This document shows, in pieces, positions 1-26,999 of a stretch of 64,000 nt of DNA. Numbering within the stretch: the first letter of the stretch is position 1; each line of letters opens with the position of its first letter. The stretch comes from Liolophura sinensis (taxonomy: Eukaryota; Mollusca; Polyplacophora; Chitonida; Chitonidae). A program made the position numbers and the translations under genes. The notes under the pieces are model-generated. The model saw only the letters and a list, made by a program, of their open reading frames with translations. It searched no databases and had not been told where the DNA came from. The DNA lies in the NCBI RefSeq assembly GCF_032854445.1, contig NC_088304.1, positions 16,009,704-16,073,703 on the forward strand. Reading direction: 5' to 3'.

Positions 1-250
1 ATTTATTAAATGTAATGAAAAACACAGCATTTTGAATAATTCTGAGCCAGTGACGTCTGAAGAATTGCAATTAAAATCGCTGCATTTTTATTACCCAGTT
101 TTTTTAAGCTATGTCAGTTGTACCAGTTGTTACTATTTAAGTATTAGCATGAACAGTTAGAATGAAACGCTAACTTCAGGTAAATTGGAATAGAGGTCAG
201 ATTTACCTGTTGCATGTTACTATTTGTCAGCTATCACACTGTAATGTTAC
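1..250 (+). repeat. Dispersed repeat family R, copy 1 (partial)
   Basis: Lies in the SLC6 intron upstream of exon a. It shares ordered blocks with 20560-21130 and 23500-23900: ATTTATTAAATG, ATTTTGAATAATTC, CATGAACAGTTAGAAT, CAGGTAAATTG and GTCAGCTATCACACTGT. No coding capacity is seen, so this is probably a non-autonomous element. The rest of 251-488 shows nothing recognisable. Confidence 0.7.
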
Positions 251-488
251 AAAATCTCCACGACTGTAATCTTACAAAATCTACATGACTAATCTTACAA
301 AAGCCTACCCATTTATACAAATAGGACATTCCTTTCCTGGTGAAATGTCGCTAGAACTATACAGAGATGAAACTGTATCTTTTGTTTCAAACAAAAATTG
401 TAAAACAAATTGTCATCATTGCTGAATGTTGCTTTACGTACGTGATTAAAAAGTATTGAACAATAAGAATATTTTATTTTAATGTCAG

Positions 489-15256
<14,768 letters not shown>

Positions 15257-16310
15257 GTAACCCAGGTGTCCTACCAAATCACACAACACATGGACAAACA
15301 GATGAACTACTCTACTGTCATCACTGAGAGGTTGTCTGGACGTTACTAAGCCAAAACTCAAGTTATACCTGGATTAGGGCCCCACCCCCACCCACCACCC
15401 CCCACCCCCCACCCCAACTCTCCCCCGAGGCTGGTTCTCTCTCTACCCATTGACTTACGTACCTGAATGTTCCCATCACTAAAGCTCCTCAGCATGAACG
15501 GACTTACGCGTGCCACATAGATTAGGCATCGTCCGTTTTGGTGTTAGAATACTATGCAGTAGATAGTAGTTACCATAACCAAATAGCCTAGAGTCGGAGT
15601 TAAGGCCAAAATTCCTATTATGGGAGGACGAGTTGTTTCCCCTTTGTGCGATTGCTGGCAGTGCCTTACAGCGACGCTCTGAACCCGCTGGAAGAGACTT
15701 TCACCTTGAATGCTGTTCACAGTCCATGGTTGGTTGAACAGGAAAGCAAAACAGCAGAAATTTAACTCGACCAGGTCTTGATGAAAGGATGAACTAGATG
15801 GTGGGACCCGAGGATGAACACTCTATCTCATTTTGGAATTGGTGCCCGCAATAATGACAGCACTGATTACGTTCTAAATCTAGACAATCCTAGTTCCGTT
15901 GACTTGCAATGGCTCTTCGTAAAATTTTGCTCAGACTGCCAAGGAGACACCATCGCTTTTTATCTACGACAACAGAATTACGTCCGACAACTGAAGTGTC
16001 TGAAATTCAAGACAATCTTCAGACGCACAGTCGAAGAGATCGGCAACAAGATACCGTGAAGAACTTTGACGAATTGGTGTGTTGGCGTTGTCACATGTTG
16101 CGCGTTTGTGACACGTGACCATATCAAGCAGTCATGTCGGAAGTCTTCGGTATTTGTCGGCTGCTGTGTGTGGGCGGGTCCGTCTTGTATTCTGAGCATG
16201 TGTAAGCAGGTGGCGAAGTTTTGCATGAATGTTCAGCAGGTAGTGTGATAGATGAGTGGCCAGTAGTGATATAATGAGCTTATATAGAGAGCAGAAATAA
16301 AACCGAGGTT
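15257..16310 (+). other. Probable SLC6 3' UTR
   Basis: Follows the TAG at 15254-15256. A candidate poly(A) signal AATAAA is at 16296-16301, with further ones near 16765. It includes a C-rich tract at 15380-15426. The 3' end cannot be placed without transcripts. Confidence 0.5.
15380..15426 (-). other. C-tract / G-quadruplex-prone sequence
   Basis: Eight or so runs of three or more C on the + strand, hence a potential G-quadruplex on the - strand and a possible poly(C)-protein site in the mRNA. A G-rich stretch, 15227-15248, lies 130 bases upstream in the same transcript. Confidence 0.6.
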
Positions 16311-18096
16311 AGACTGGTGTTTTTACAACGGTTATATAGTATTTCAAGTCATTTGTAATAGTTGGCACGATGTGTGTTGAAATTGTAAAAAAAAAAAAAG
16401 AGAAAAATCTTTATCGGTGTTTTCACTTTTGTACCTTTTTGTATTAAACCATGATTTGTACTTATTCCAGAAATGAATTATAGTCACCGTTCAGATTATA
16501 TATAAAAGTGTTTTACCAGTCACCATTTCATTATGGAAGTTTTTTGTCGTTACTGTAGAGAAAGATTAACGTGTGTGACAGAGTAGGATACTTGCGCCAT
16601 GGAAACCATACCGTAACGATTTATTGTTGACGCATTTTCCTATATCATTGTTGGATATTCAATGTTTACAGTTATTCATAGAATATTGTTATAATATATC
16701 GTTGGATTTTGTTTGCCTTTTACATGAATTTCTGATCCTCGTTGATTTTTTGATGTGTTGAAGCAATAAATAATAATCAGATAGTGATTTATTACAACTA
16801 ATTAGTATACATAAACATATACTGATTTACTACACTGAAAGATAGATGCACATATCCGTCACCTCCATCACGTGCTGTCGATGCAGTACAGAGACGACTG
16901 TAAATACAGGTTGTGAAGTGGCAGATAGATGTGTAGAAGTGACAGTAATATTTTGCTGTAATACATTCAACATGCCAGTATATTGAAAAGCAGAGAAGAT
17001 CGGCTTAAGGTTAGAGGAAATTTATCGTCAGTACGATGTTGACTACGAAAATATTACAAATATACCATCTAACCTAAAACCCACGTATACCCTTCCTCTG
17101 GAGAGTGACTGTTTATATACACGGCATTATCGTCTGTAGCCTCGAGCAACATTTTATCAGATGATATTCTCAATAAATGATTAACATTTTCATTCACATC
17201 GGGATATCCATAGTCATGGGAAAATATCATGTAATATCTGTTATGTAAGACTAATCATGTTTCCACTAGCATTTTAAAGATTGCAGATTTTTGCCGTATA
17301 CTTCGCGCCATGTTCAGCTAGAGTCCATTTTGTTTTTCACAAAAAATATATACACTGTATCAACATAGATTTTCGAATTTTACCTGACGTCATAAGAATT
17401 TGTTCCCAGCATTGTTGATAAATAACGTCTAAAGCACATCACAACAAAGTCGACCAACGAGTAACGCTTATGTCCAAAATGTGAGAAAATTTTGCGATGA
17501 TGAACTTCTGGTGGTGTCTCACAATTAAGATTCAGTTACCTTGCGTGTAAATTGACGAATCTGAATATATCTGGATACTTCCAGTTGCTCCGAGTCGACC
17601 AAACCAAGTTGCTCTGTGTCACAAGATCGTTCTACGCCCGCTTAAGAACTTTGCAATTTAAAACCTCCCAATCCATTGTAGTGAAAAGCTAGTAAAAAGG
17701 TAACAAACTGTTTCGACAAAAGCATGTACATTTACATTGGATGAAACATGCATTTCTTGTTTTGCATTTCGCACATTACGAATTCATTCATTTGGTTCTC
17801 TCACCATAATTGTAAACTGTGAACAAGTATTTAATGTGTTAAGAACATAAGCGTCCTGTCGTGAAGTTTCAAATCATCGTGCCATTGGTCGAAGCTTTAA
17901 TTGCGTGGTAAGTTTGTTTTTAGAATATGTCACATATATTGGCGACTGTTTACACTCACAATTCCACGAATGTTTTATTTTGAAAGAAGCAAACTGGGAT
18001 GTTTTCCTGCAACGTTTAGGTGTAGGGCGTTACAGTAGATACATTTCATATAGATACTAGTACAGTGTTTCTATTGGGGTTCTTCATTAGCATGTT

Positions 18097-18219
18097 ACGT
18101 CACAATGTCGTGTGGAGGTTTCCCGGTGAGCATCTCCACGTCTCAATGTCGTGTGGGGATTTTCCGGTGAGCATCTCTACGTCACAATGTCATGTGGAGG
18201 TTCGCTGGGGAAATTTCCA
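18097..18219. repeat. 41-bp x 3 tandem repeat
   Basis: Units begin at 18097, 18138 and 18179. Each opens ACGTC-CAATGTC-TGTGG and carries GGTGAGCATCTC in the first two copies. Confidence 0.9.
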
Positions 18220-19060
18220 CACTCTGATAGCCAAGCCCAGTCTGTGTTAAGTGGAAAGGCTGAAATTGTTAAAAGCTGTTTTCGAAAGGCGCAACACTGT
18301 TTGTTATTGCTTCAGATATGCTACTTAACATATGAATCAGCAGATTACCGTTTGCCTTTGTATTACCCTATCTTCGACTTGAGATAAAAAAAAAATTTAA
18401 ATATCAAAATTTAGGTACAAAATAAATACTGGACTAAATTACGTATCATCCACGTCCACGATTCCTTGCAAACAGAGTGGTATAAGACGGATCTAAAAGT
18501 TTCTCAGTTGTCACTATGAAGATGTTTCAAAGATGTAAGAAACAAAAATGTGAAGTTGGTAAAGTTATTGTTTTTTATTTAAGATAATCATGGTACGATA
18601 TTAATTTACGTGATATGCATAACAGTACCATATTATGTATTCTCTGAAGACATCTAATACTGTTATTGTTCTTGTTATGTATAGAAACTTACAAAACCTT
18701 ACCGTTAGCCATACTGGTGATAAATCCCGTTGTATTATACAATGTTATGAATACCATTACAAGCTCATGTTTACCGGATGTTGTGAATGCATTACCTACC
18801 CATGGTACACAGATTGTACATATACAGAGCTGTTGTACATACGTAGACACCGTTGCACTTACAACACTCGTTACAGTAGTGTGTCATTTCTGTTTCGAAA
18901 AAAAAAGTTGTTTGTCCAGATAAGTATGTAATATATACTGTAGATGTGTTGTTACCGGATCTCTCATTTTGAGTTGAAGAGTTCTGATTAACTGACATGT
19001 AGGTTAGATCCAAAAATGTCCACAAGTTTATCATTTGTTCAGGCACCAGTGTTAAGCTTA

Positions 19061-19366
19061 CACGTATCTGTTATCGCTGTTGGCAGTAAGCAAGCATGGA
19101 ATAATGTTTTAGATGAAGACCCACTTCAGCCAAATGTGTACATTTCAGGGAATTGTAGTTCCAAGTGGCCTATTCCGTAATGTTAGAATATATAAGGCCT
19201 ACTCCCGTCATGTCACGTATCTGTCCTCGCTATTCGCCGTAAGTCTGCATGGAAGAATGGTTTTAGAAGAAAACACTCGTCAGCAAAATGTGTACATTCC
19301 AGAGAACCGTAGTTCCAAGCAGCCTGTCCCGTAATATCACAATATATTTGGCTTACTCCCGTCATG
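19061..19366. repeat. 153-bp tandem duplication
   Basis: Two copies, starting at 19061 and 19214 (each CACGTATCTGT). Shared blocks include GCATGGAA, AATGTGTACATT, GTAGTTCCAAG and ACTCCCGTCATG. Confidence 0.85.
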
Positions 19367-20559
19367 ACGACAGAGAAAATTTACCTGTAAACTCTTGATG
19401 GCGGATGTCTAGTAAATACAGTAAATATATTCCATTTGGAATCTATTATGTCCCTGTGCTTTGCGCAAATATTAACTCATTATAGCCATTTGAGAGATAC
19501 GCATTAGAGTTAAATGTATTTCGCCATTCCCTTCTGTCCGAATTCAAGCAGAAGTTAAACCTAAGTATTGCTTTGGACATAAGTCAATGTTTACTGAGTT
19601 TTCTTCAGAAAATGAAAACAGATATATATATTACGTGTTGTGTAAAATATATAAATACATAGAGCCAGTTATGTTGTCGTTGTTGTCTATAACTTGTACA
19701 CTCTTGAACCAGACGGGTTCGAATTAGGAAATAAACATTTTGTACTCGATTGGGTAGCATTATGTATGTTATTTTAATTGTATTTCTGCACGGATCCAAA
19801 TCGATCTTATAATCGGATCGCACTTAAGAGGTAGACCAACATTAAATAAAGTACGAATCGTCTGAAAGACCATTTCCCGCAGATTCCAAATATACTTCTA
19901 TAGTGTAAAATGCTAAAAAAAAAATCATCCGGGTTCTAGTAGCTCTGAGATCGGTTGGCCATGTTCGCAACTTAGCTTCTACATTAACATGGTGCTTCGG
20001 AGAACTAAGTTGGGAAGTATGAAACAGATCTCCGATTTAGTTTTCCGAGGTGTACGTTTTGCGTCATAATAGGGCCAAGGCTGAAGCAGAGTGACGTCAC
20101 AGACTCTGTTTAGTCTTTAAACATAATCTAAAATGTTATATTTCTAATAAAAGTACAACCAAAGATGTAGTTCTACATGTTTATTCTTGTTGAATGCAGA
20201 AATAAGACAATCAGAGCATATTTAGCGGTTAAAAAGAATGAGTAACGCCAATCTGCTTCCACGGGCTCTGTATTATCCAAAACGTCAACCTGCAGAGCTA
20301 ATCTTTCTTTGCATTTTATCCACTGTTAAACAAATGTAAAAAAAAGTTCAAAACATTTTAGAAATCAGCGTGAAATGGCATTTTAGATGGTGCGTGCTTT
20401 ATTTGAAAGTGGTCTGTTCTATTAAGTCTTTAGACAGTCTTTGCAGCTCTGTGCTTGTCTTCTTTAGATATTAAAATGGATATATTGAGTAAGCAATAGG
20501 TCTTAAAACGCTTGCCCCCACAGCCTTAAATTGTGACGTAAACGGCTCAGAAGTGCTTT

Positions 20560-21130
20560 CTTGATACTATTTATTAAATGTGATGAAACGAAAGTATTTA
20601 AAACAATTTCAACATAAACCAGGATTCTGCTGGTGCAGTAAACATTTCCAAGAAGCCTGCTGCTTTACATTGTTTTAATGTGATTGTGTATTTAAATGTG
20701 ACAACACCACAGCATCTTGATTTATTTCTTTATTTGGTTGGTGTTTTACGCCGTACCCAAGGATATTTCACTTACACGACTGCGGCCAGCAGTATGGTGG
20801 GAAGAAACCGGCCATTGGCACGACCAGGTTGCTGGAAAACCTTCCCACGTACGATCGGAGAGGAAGACAGGATAGGCTGGACTCACAGCAACCGGCTACA
20901 CACCATTTTAGACCCGTGGCGTTTATTAAATTGCTTTTAACATCGCTACTTTTTTTTTGCCTTATTCTGCTTAAGCCATTATGCTAGGGGGCGTGTATAT
21001 TGCTTTTTTTAAACATATACATGAACAGTTGAACATTTACACACTGAGGTAATGGACAAGAAACCGGATTTCACAGGTAACACGTATGACCATTTGACAA
21101 CAATCACACCATCTCTGTGCTGTAGTCTTT
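20560..21130 (+). repeat. Dispersed repeat family R, copy interrupted by a SINE
   Basis: The R sequence (TTATTAAATGTGATGAA; CACCACAGCATCTTGATTT) breaks at about 20716 and resumes after 20900 at GTGGCGTTTATTAA. It then continues through GCTAGGGGGCGTGTA, ATGAACAGTT and TATGACCATTTG. The interruption is an S1 SINE in - orientation. Confidence 0.75.
20716..20900 (-). mobile_element. S1 SINE, partial
   Basis: Reading on the + strand: TTATTTGGTTGGTGTTTTAC, CACTTACACGAC, then the central domain and GGACTCACAGC. This is the reverse complement of the S1 tail, centre and B-box region. Confidence 0.88.
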
Positions 21131-21639
21131 TATCTTTAGTGGTTTGTGTTTCACGTTGTTTGGGAAATTGTTATTCACATTATTGACGACTGGTATACGA
21201 AAATATCTTTCAACTCGAACTACGACCACTGAGGTGTCGAACAGCTCGATTGTTTTGTGCTGTCAAGAAGAACCCATGCTGCGGATCAAGGCATATTTTT
21301 CCTTGCCGCACAAATGAAATCAAAAGATACAGTTTTGCCATTATCGCGTATTGTTGGCTATGAAAGGTGGGACTGATTTTCACCAAAGCCGTCTGGGCGT
21401 CAGCGAAATCTGTATATTCCATGTTATTCTTATAACTAGAATTACAAAATAAAAAGGAAAACAAGATAAAAAAAAAAAATTAAAATCTTCCAAAGGACAC
21501 AACAAACTCCGAAAATGCATGGAGAACTCTGGTACTGTTCTACTCTGGGGCAAACAAACCGCGCATTGTAAGGTGATGAATTCCAAGTGAGGCTACCCGC
21601 TGTTGTGTCTTAAAACGAAACTGTCTGAATTTGTAACAC

Positions 21640-22390
21640 CTAAGTCAAGTGATCAAAGATTCTTCCGCTTGGCAATGGTCAAATAGTCCTGTAGTGTGTA
21701 AATTTAATCTGTGCAGACGTGCATGTAATGGGCATATTCCCGAAAGAATCCGAAAAAGGAGTATATCAGATTTGCGATTTCTTAGTTGAGTAAAAGCATT
21801 ACAGACAAACGGTTGCAAGTGATAACTAAATCGACCATCACTTGCTGCACTCCAGTTAGACAATCTTAAATGCCATAAAGAGACAAAGTAATTTGGTGCA
21901 GTTCACAATGTCCTCAGTCGGCAGTTTAACTGGAACAAACATATCAGGGAGTAACAGTACCTCGTTAGCCAACCTGTCAGCATCTTTATTTCCCGGACCC
22001 CTGACATGAGCCGGGACACAGGCAAATTTCACTTCAACTCCTGCGGAAAACAAATTGGATCTCAGTAAGTGAACTTCATATAGAATTGGTGGCGCCCTCT
22101 GCCACAAAATACTTGACTTACTGAAGAGCACTGAATCAGAAAAATGTTACTACTCTAAGGGGTCGAAAATCGACCCAAAATCTGTAAGGAAAGGAGAACA
22201 GCTACAAATTCACATGTAAATACAGACAGATTATCAGACAGCCCAAAGTGTCTGGAGTATCTGAAATCAGGCATGGAAAAGGTCGCGGAACAGTTTCGAG
22301 AATCCGGAAAGAGAGATGGTTCACTAAAGATCTTCAGATGCCCACCCCAGGTAGAACTAGCAAAATCATTAAAACGCATGTTAATAAGGT
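21640..22390 (-). pseudogene. Non-LTR retrotransposon RNase H and C-terminal fragment
   Basis: On the - strand, SVFTCEFVAVLLSLQIL (about 22180-22230) resembles the start of a LINE-encoded RNase H. VKFACVPAHVRGPGNKDADR (about 21975-22040) fits its VPxHxGxxGNexAD motif, including the catalytic Asp. The C-terminal end (GRFSYHLQPF, ILLFRILSGICPLHARL) matches the tail of I-clade-type elements. Frames are shifted and no RT domain is seen upstream, so this is a truncated fossil. Confidence 0.78.
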
Positions 22391-22689
22391 TTGGCGGGTC
22401 AGATTTTTAACTTTATCTCGGGCTGTGAAAGGGGAGTAACAATATACATAAATATAACGAGATCACGATGTAACATGCCACTGAGAGTTATCCCCCTTCG
22501 TTCGCATAATTATGCACAAATATTTTTGCATACGACTAAAAGCCTCGTTTCACTTTTACATAAGTTGAAAACTTTATAACATATGTAAAAATGTTTTGAA
22601 CATATGTAATATGAATCATTATTTGCACAGACGTATGGATTTGCGCATATGAATATGTACATAGTTTACATACACATTAGATTTATATC

Positions 22690-23051
22690 TGTGAGGGGGC
22701 CTCCGTGGCTCAGTTGGTTAGCGCGCTTGCGCAGCGCAATGACCCCGAGTCTCTCACCAATGCGGTCGCTGTGAGTTCAAGTCCAGCTCATGCTGGCTTC
22801 CTCTCCGGCCGTAAGTGGGAAGGTCTGACAGCAACCTGCGGATGGTCGTGGGTCATGGACGTCACTCGTCTAGAATTACTCAAAATGCTATGTTATTACA
22901 TTTAATAACATCTGTTCTGCGAATGGTCGGGAGTTTTCCCCCGGGTTCTGTTCAGTTTCCTCCCACCATAATGCCTGTTGTCGTATAAGCAAAATATTAT
23001 TGAATACCACACAAATCAATACGACACATCGATCAAATAAATATATAAATA
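22690..23051 (+). mobile_element. S1 SINE, full length with a ~68-bp insertion
   Basis: Head GGGGCCTCCGTGGCTCAG with an intact A-box (TGGCTCAGTTGG) and a B-box-like GAGTTCAAGTCC. Foreign sequence at about 22855-22922 splits the GGATGGTCGTGGG core, which is partly repeated after the insert. The tail is (AAATA)n. Confidence 0.9.
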
Positions 23052-23499
23052 ACTAGATAGATAAATAAAATGGTAATGGTCCGGGCCTCGGGGTTGCTTT
23101 GTCAACCAACACTGGCTAATACGGGTATACCAAATAAAAGATTTACAGCTTATATAGTAAAACAAGAGCAGCAACGACAAGGTGATGCCTGCACTCTTTT
23201 CGACAAATTTGGAGAGAATTCAGGATTTTTAGCGAATTGTGCCATTGTTGTATCTTATTACACTTAACTCAGGGCTTGGTGGTGTATAAGCATGCATGTT
23301 GCAATCAAAGCTGGACTAAGATACCTGTATTTGCATTCGACCTGGAAGTACGGCGTACGAGTTTGAAATTTGAATTGGAAAATATCCCTATAATACTGAC
23401 TGCCTTAAACCCTGACTGAGGTAAATTGACAAGAGGTCGTATTTCACCGGTTACGTGTGGTGGACTAAGCAACACCGAAGTCTAATTCCTTTGTATTTT

Positions 23500-23900
23500 A
23501 ATGTGATTGTATGTTAAATATGATGACAACACAACATTTTGAGTAATTCTAGATCAATGGCGTTTAATAAGTTGGAAATAATATCACTGCGTATTTTTTT
23601 CCTACCTATTTCTTCTTAAGCCATAGTGCTAGGGGGCGTGTAAGTTGCTATTGATGCATTTACATGATCAGTTAGAATAAAAGCCTGACTGCGGTAAATT
23701 GAGAAGAGGCCGTATTTAACCGGTTACGTGTGACCATTTGCCAGCTATCACACTGTCGTCGCTGTTCTGGTTTTACTGGTTACGTGTGACCATTTGCCAG
23801 CTATCACACGTTCGTCGCTGTTCTGGTTTTACTGGTTACGTGTGACCATTTGCCAGCTATCACACGGTCGTCGCTGCTCTGTTCTTACCCTCTATGCTGT
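23500..23900 (+). repeat. Dispersed repeat family R, with a 56-bp internal triplication
   Basis: Collinear with 1-250 and 20560-21130. Its 3' part, containing GGTTACGTGTGACCATTTGC, is present three times, starting at 23722, 23778 and 23834. A further short R piece (CTGACTGAGGTAAATTGACA) is at 23412-23460. Confidence 0.85.
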
Positions 23901-24310
23901 AAGTCTTCAATTATATATTTAATATCAGTGCATCATTGAATACCAATGAAGGGTTGTCTCTTATATGCTTTGAGCTTATTTTAAACTTTTTTAATTTAAA
24001 GTTTATGTATTTTTATATTATTTCTTACAAATTTCTTTGGGAGCTGGAGATTTAGATTCCTTTGGAAATGGGTCGCACGATTATATTTGACTCGGAACGT
24101 CCCTTTATAGTCTACGAGTGATACACGAATGCCGGATTTCAATCTTGACACGCTCCCTCTTTAAACATATAAAACGCAGCTCTGTACCTTTAAAACTGTT
24201 CAAGCAAACACCATTGTTGCACAGCATCGATTGTAGTTCAGACTAGCTTGTCCTCATGCTTGTCCTCATGTGTAACAAGTGTTTCATATTTTTATGGTTA
24301 ATACTGTATC

Positions 24311-24539
24311 ATTCCTCCATTGCTCAGTTGGTTAGCGCGTTAGTGTAGCGTAATGACCCAGAAGTCCAGCTTCCTCTCTGGCCGTACGTGGGAAGGTCCT
24401 CCAGCAGCCTGCGGATGGTCGTGGGTTTCCTCCGAGCTCTGTCCGATTTCCTCCCACCATAATGCTGGAAGCCGTCGTATAAGTGAAATATTCTTGAGTA
24501 CGGCGTAAAACATCAATCAAATAAATAGATAAATCAATC
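24311..24539 (+). mobile_element. S1 SINE with 11-bp target-site duplication
   Basis: Flanked by AATACTGTATC at 24300-24310 and 24540-24550. The head is shortened between the A-box and the CTCTCTGGCC block; the tail is intact. Confidence 0.92.
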
Positions 24540-25440
24540 AATACTGTATCCAATACTGTCATCTGTCTTCGTTTTTATGGCGAAAGAAAGGGTAGTTTGT
24601 AATTTGTTCTCGGCTCTAAGACGTCCTACAACAAAATGAGTAAGCCGAAATGTGAAGCGGAAGATACTTTTGATGGTAACATCTCACTGCAGCGAGACCA
24701 TAATGCTCTTCACGTTGGTGTAATCATGTATCTAATTCCCTCTAATGGCATTTACTTTTCGTCTTCTTCACGCTGGTAATCCTGACGCTCTGCTTCATAA
24801 CGATGTTTAATTCCACTAACTGGCAGGGCTAAGGACAATGCCTTGATCGTGCTGAATTAGATGACCACGTTGGATATCTAAACAGTGGCAATCTAAGCGC
24901 AACTGACTTACATGGTGACATACATCACCAACGTATTAACTAACATAGTACATGATTTGGATACTGCATAATTTCATCCTTGGTGTAGAACATTCCTTGC
25001 GTCCTGCTGTCATCACAGAAAACTGCTGACTTCAGGGAATGATTGGGTTTAATGTAAGCACTTAAAGTGCTTCTTCAGTGCATCGTATGACGTCACAAGT
25101 AGACAACCGATCAGATCAGATGTGAAGCACAAATACTGGTGAATTTTGACATGGCATAACTCGCATTCCTGAGAAGCCATAAAATGCCAGCCTATCATAT
25201 TCTTTTATATTTAAGATTTGCCTTTCAGAAAAAATATATTTTTAGAAACTCTCATTTGTGAGTATCTTCAGATCGTTTGAATTTTATAGAACTACCATCG
25301 CCTGACTCCTTCCTGTGCCGCCCATGGGCTCCTTTGGCTTAGGCAAAGTCTGCATGTGATTAACTTTGCCTTTGTATGATGTCTGGTCCTTGTGAGTTGG
25401 AAATTACTCCAATCCGTCGTTTTACCGAGGACAAACGAGT

Positions 25441-25504
25441 TTTATTTATTTATTTGATTGGTGTTTTACGCCACACTCAGGAATATTTCATTTACACGAC
25501 GGCG
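25441..25504 (-). mobile_element. S1 SINE tail fragment
   Basis: TTTATTTATTTATTTGATTG through TTTACACGAC, the reverse complement of the S1 3' end. It passes straight into the 44-bp minisatellite. Confidence 0.88.
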
Positions 25505-26990
25505 TTAAACAACTGATGTAGTGAGCTGGGACATTCTCCTGGATGAGGAAAAACAACCGATGTATTGAACTGGGACATTCCCCCAGATGAGGAACAACAA
25601 CCGATGTAGTGAGCTGGGACATTCCCCCGGATGAGGAACAACAACCGATGTAGTGAGCTAGGCCATTCCCCCGGATGAGAAACAACAACTAATGTAGTGA
25701 GCTGGGACATTCCCCCGGATGAGGAACAACAACCGATGTAGTGAGCTAGGCCATTCCCCCGGATGAGAAACAACAACTAATGTAGTGAGCTGGGACATTC
25801 CCCCGGATGAGGAACAACAACCGATGTAGTGAGCTAGGCCATTCCCCCGGATGAGAAACAACAACTAATGTAGTGAGCTAGGACATTCCCCCAGATGAGG
25901 AACAACAACCGATGTAGTGAGCTGGGACATTATTTCGGATTAGGAAAACAAGAGATATAGTGAGCTGGGACATTCGCCTGGATGAGGAAAAACAAACGAA
26001 GGTAGTAAGATGGATCGTTCTTCTGGATAAGAAAAACATTTTTCCGAATAAGAAAAACAACCGATGTAGTAAGCTGGGACTCCCCCGGATGAGGAAAACA
26101 GTCGATGTAGTGAGCTGGGAAATTTTTCCGGATGAGAAAAACAATCGACCTTGAGAGCTGGGATATTCCCCTGGACGAGAAAAAACAACCGACGTAGAGA
26201 GCTGGGATATTCCTTCGGATAAGGAAAACAAAAGAGGTACCGACCTGGGACATTCCCCAGATGAGGAAACAATAGAGGTAGCGACCAAGGATATTCCCCG
26301 AGTGAGAAAAACAACCGAGGTAGTGAGCTAGGACATTTCCCTGAATGGGAGAAATAACAGATGTAGCGATCTGGGAATATTCTCTTGGATGAGGAAAAAC
26401 AACCGATGTATTGAACTGGGACATTCTCCTGGATGAGGAAAAACAACCGATGTATTGAACTGGGACATTCTCCTGGATGAGGAAAAACAACCGATGTATT
26501 GAACGGGGACATTCTCCTGGATGAGGAAAACAACAGATGTATTGAACGGGGACATTCTCCTGGATGAGGAAAAACAACCGATGTATTGAACGGGGACATT
26601 CTCCTGGATGAGGAAAAACAACCGATGTATTGAACTGGGACATTCTCCTGGATGAGGAAAAACAACCGATGTATTGAACTGGGACATTCTCCTGGATGAG
26701 GAAAAACAACCGATGTATTGAACGGGGACATTCTCCTGGATGAGGAAAACAACAGATGTATTGAACGGGGACATTCTCCTGGATGAGGAAAAACAACCGA
26801 TGTATTGAACGGGGACATTCTCCTGGATGAGGAAAAACAACCGATGTATTGAACTGGGACATTCTCCTGGATGGGGAAAAACAACCGATGTATTGAACGG
26901 GGACATTCTCCTGGATGAGGAAAACAACAGATGTATTGAACGGGGACATTCTCCTGGATGAGGAAAACAACAGATGTATTGATTGCGTTC
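25505..26990. repeat. 44-bp minisatellite array with higher-order repeats
   Basis: About 33 units, each built on AACAACCGATGTA, GGGACATTC and GGATGAGG. At 25510-25930 the units alternate as dimers of about 87 bp. At 25930-26390 they are diverged. At 26401-26985 a five-unit, 219-bp period is seen (landmarks at 26401, 26620 and 26839). On the - strand no unit has a stop in any frame. As 44 is not a multiple of 3, every frame spells the same 44-residue cycle, which gives long overlapping open frames of up to 372 codons without a gene. Confidence 0.95.
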
Positions 26991-26999
26991 AGCCACTGA

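Larger units (their letters stand above)
16311..20560. other. Intergenic, no gene seen
   Basis: AT-rich DNA without recognisable coding sequence. It holds two local tandem duplications, listed separately at 18097 and 19061. Confidence 0.55.

Noticed and set aside
15814-16248. Open frames of 60-82 codons behind the SLC6 stop
   Set aside because: They overlap on both strands inside the probable 3' UTR and lack any family resemblance.
18635-18931. 98- and 85-codon open frames
   Set aside because: Two overlapping frames in AT-rich intergenic DNA with no conserved motif; length is within chance.
22690-22770. tRNA gene
   Set aside because: The A-box and B-box belong to the SINE head. There is no proper acceptor stem, and the same head recurs at 45694, 50047 and 55935.
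25505-26990. CRISPR array
   Set aside because: Units are contiguous tandem copies without unique spacers, in an animal genome with no cas genes.
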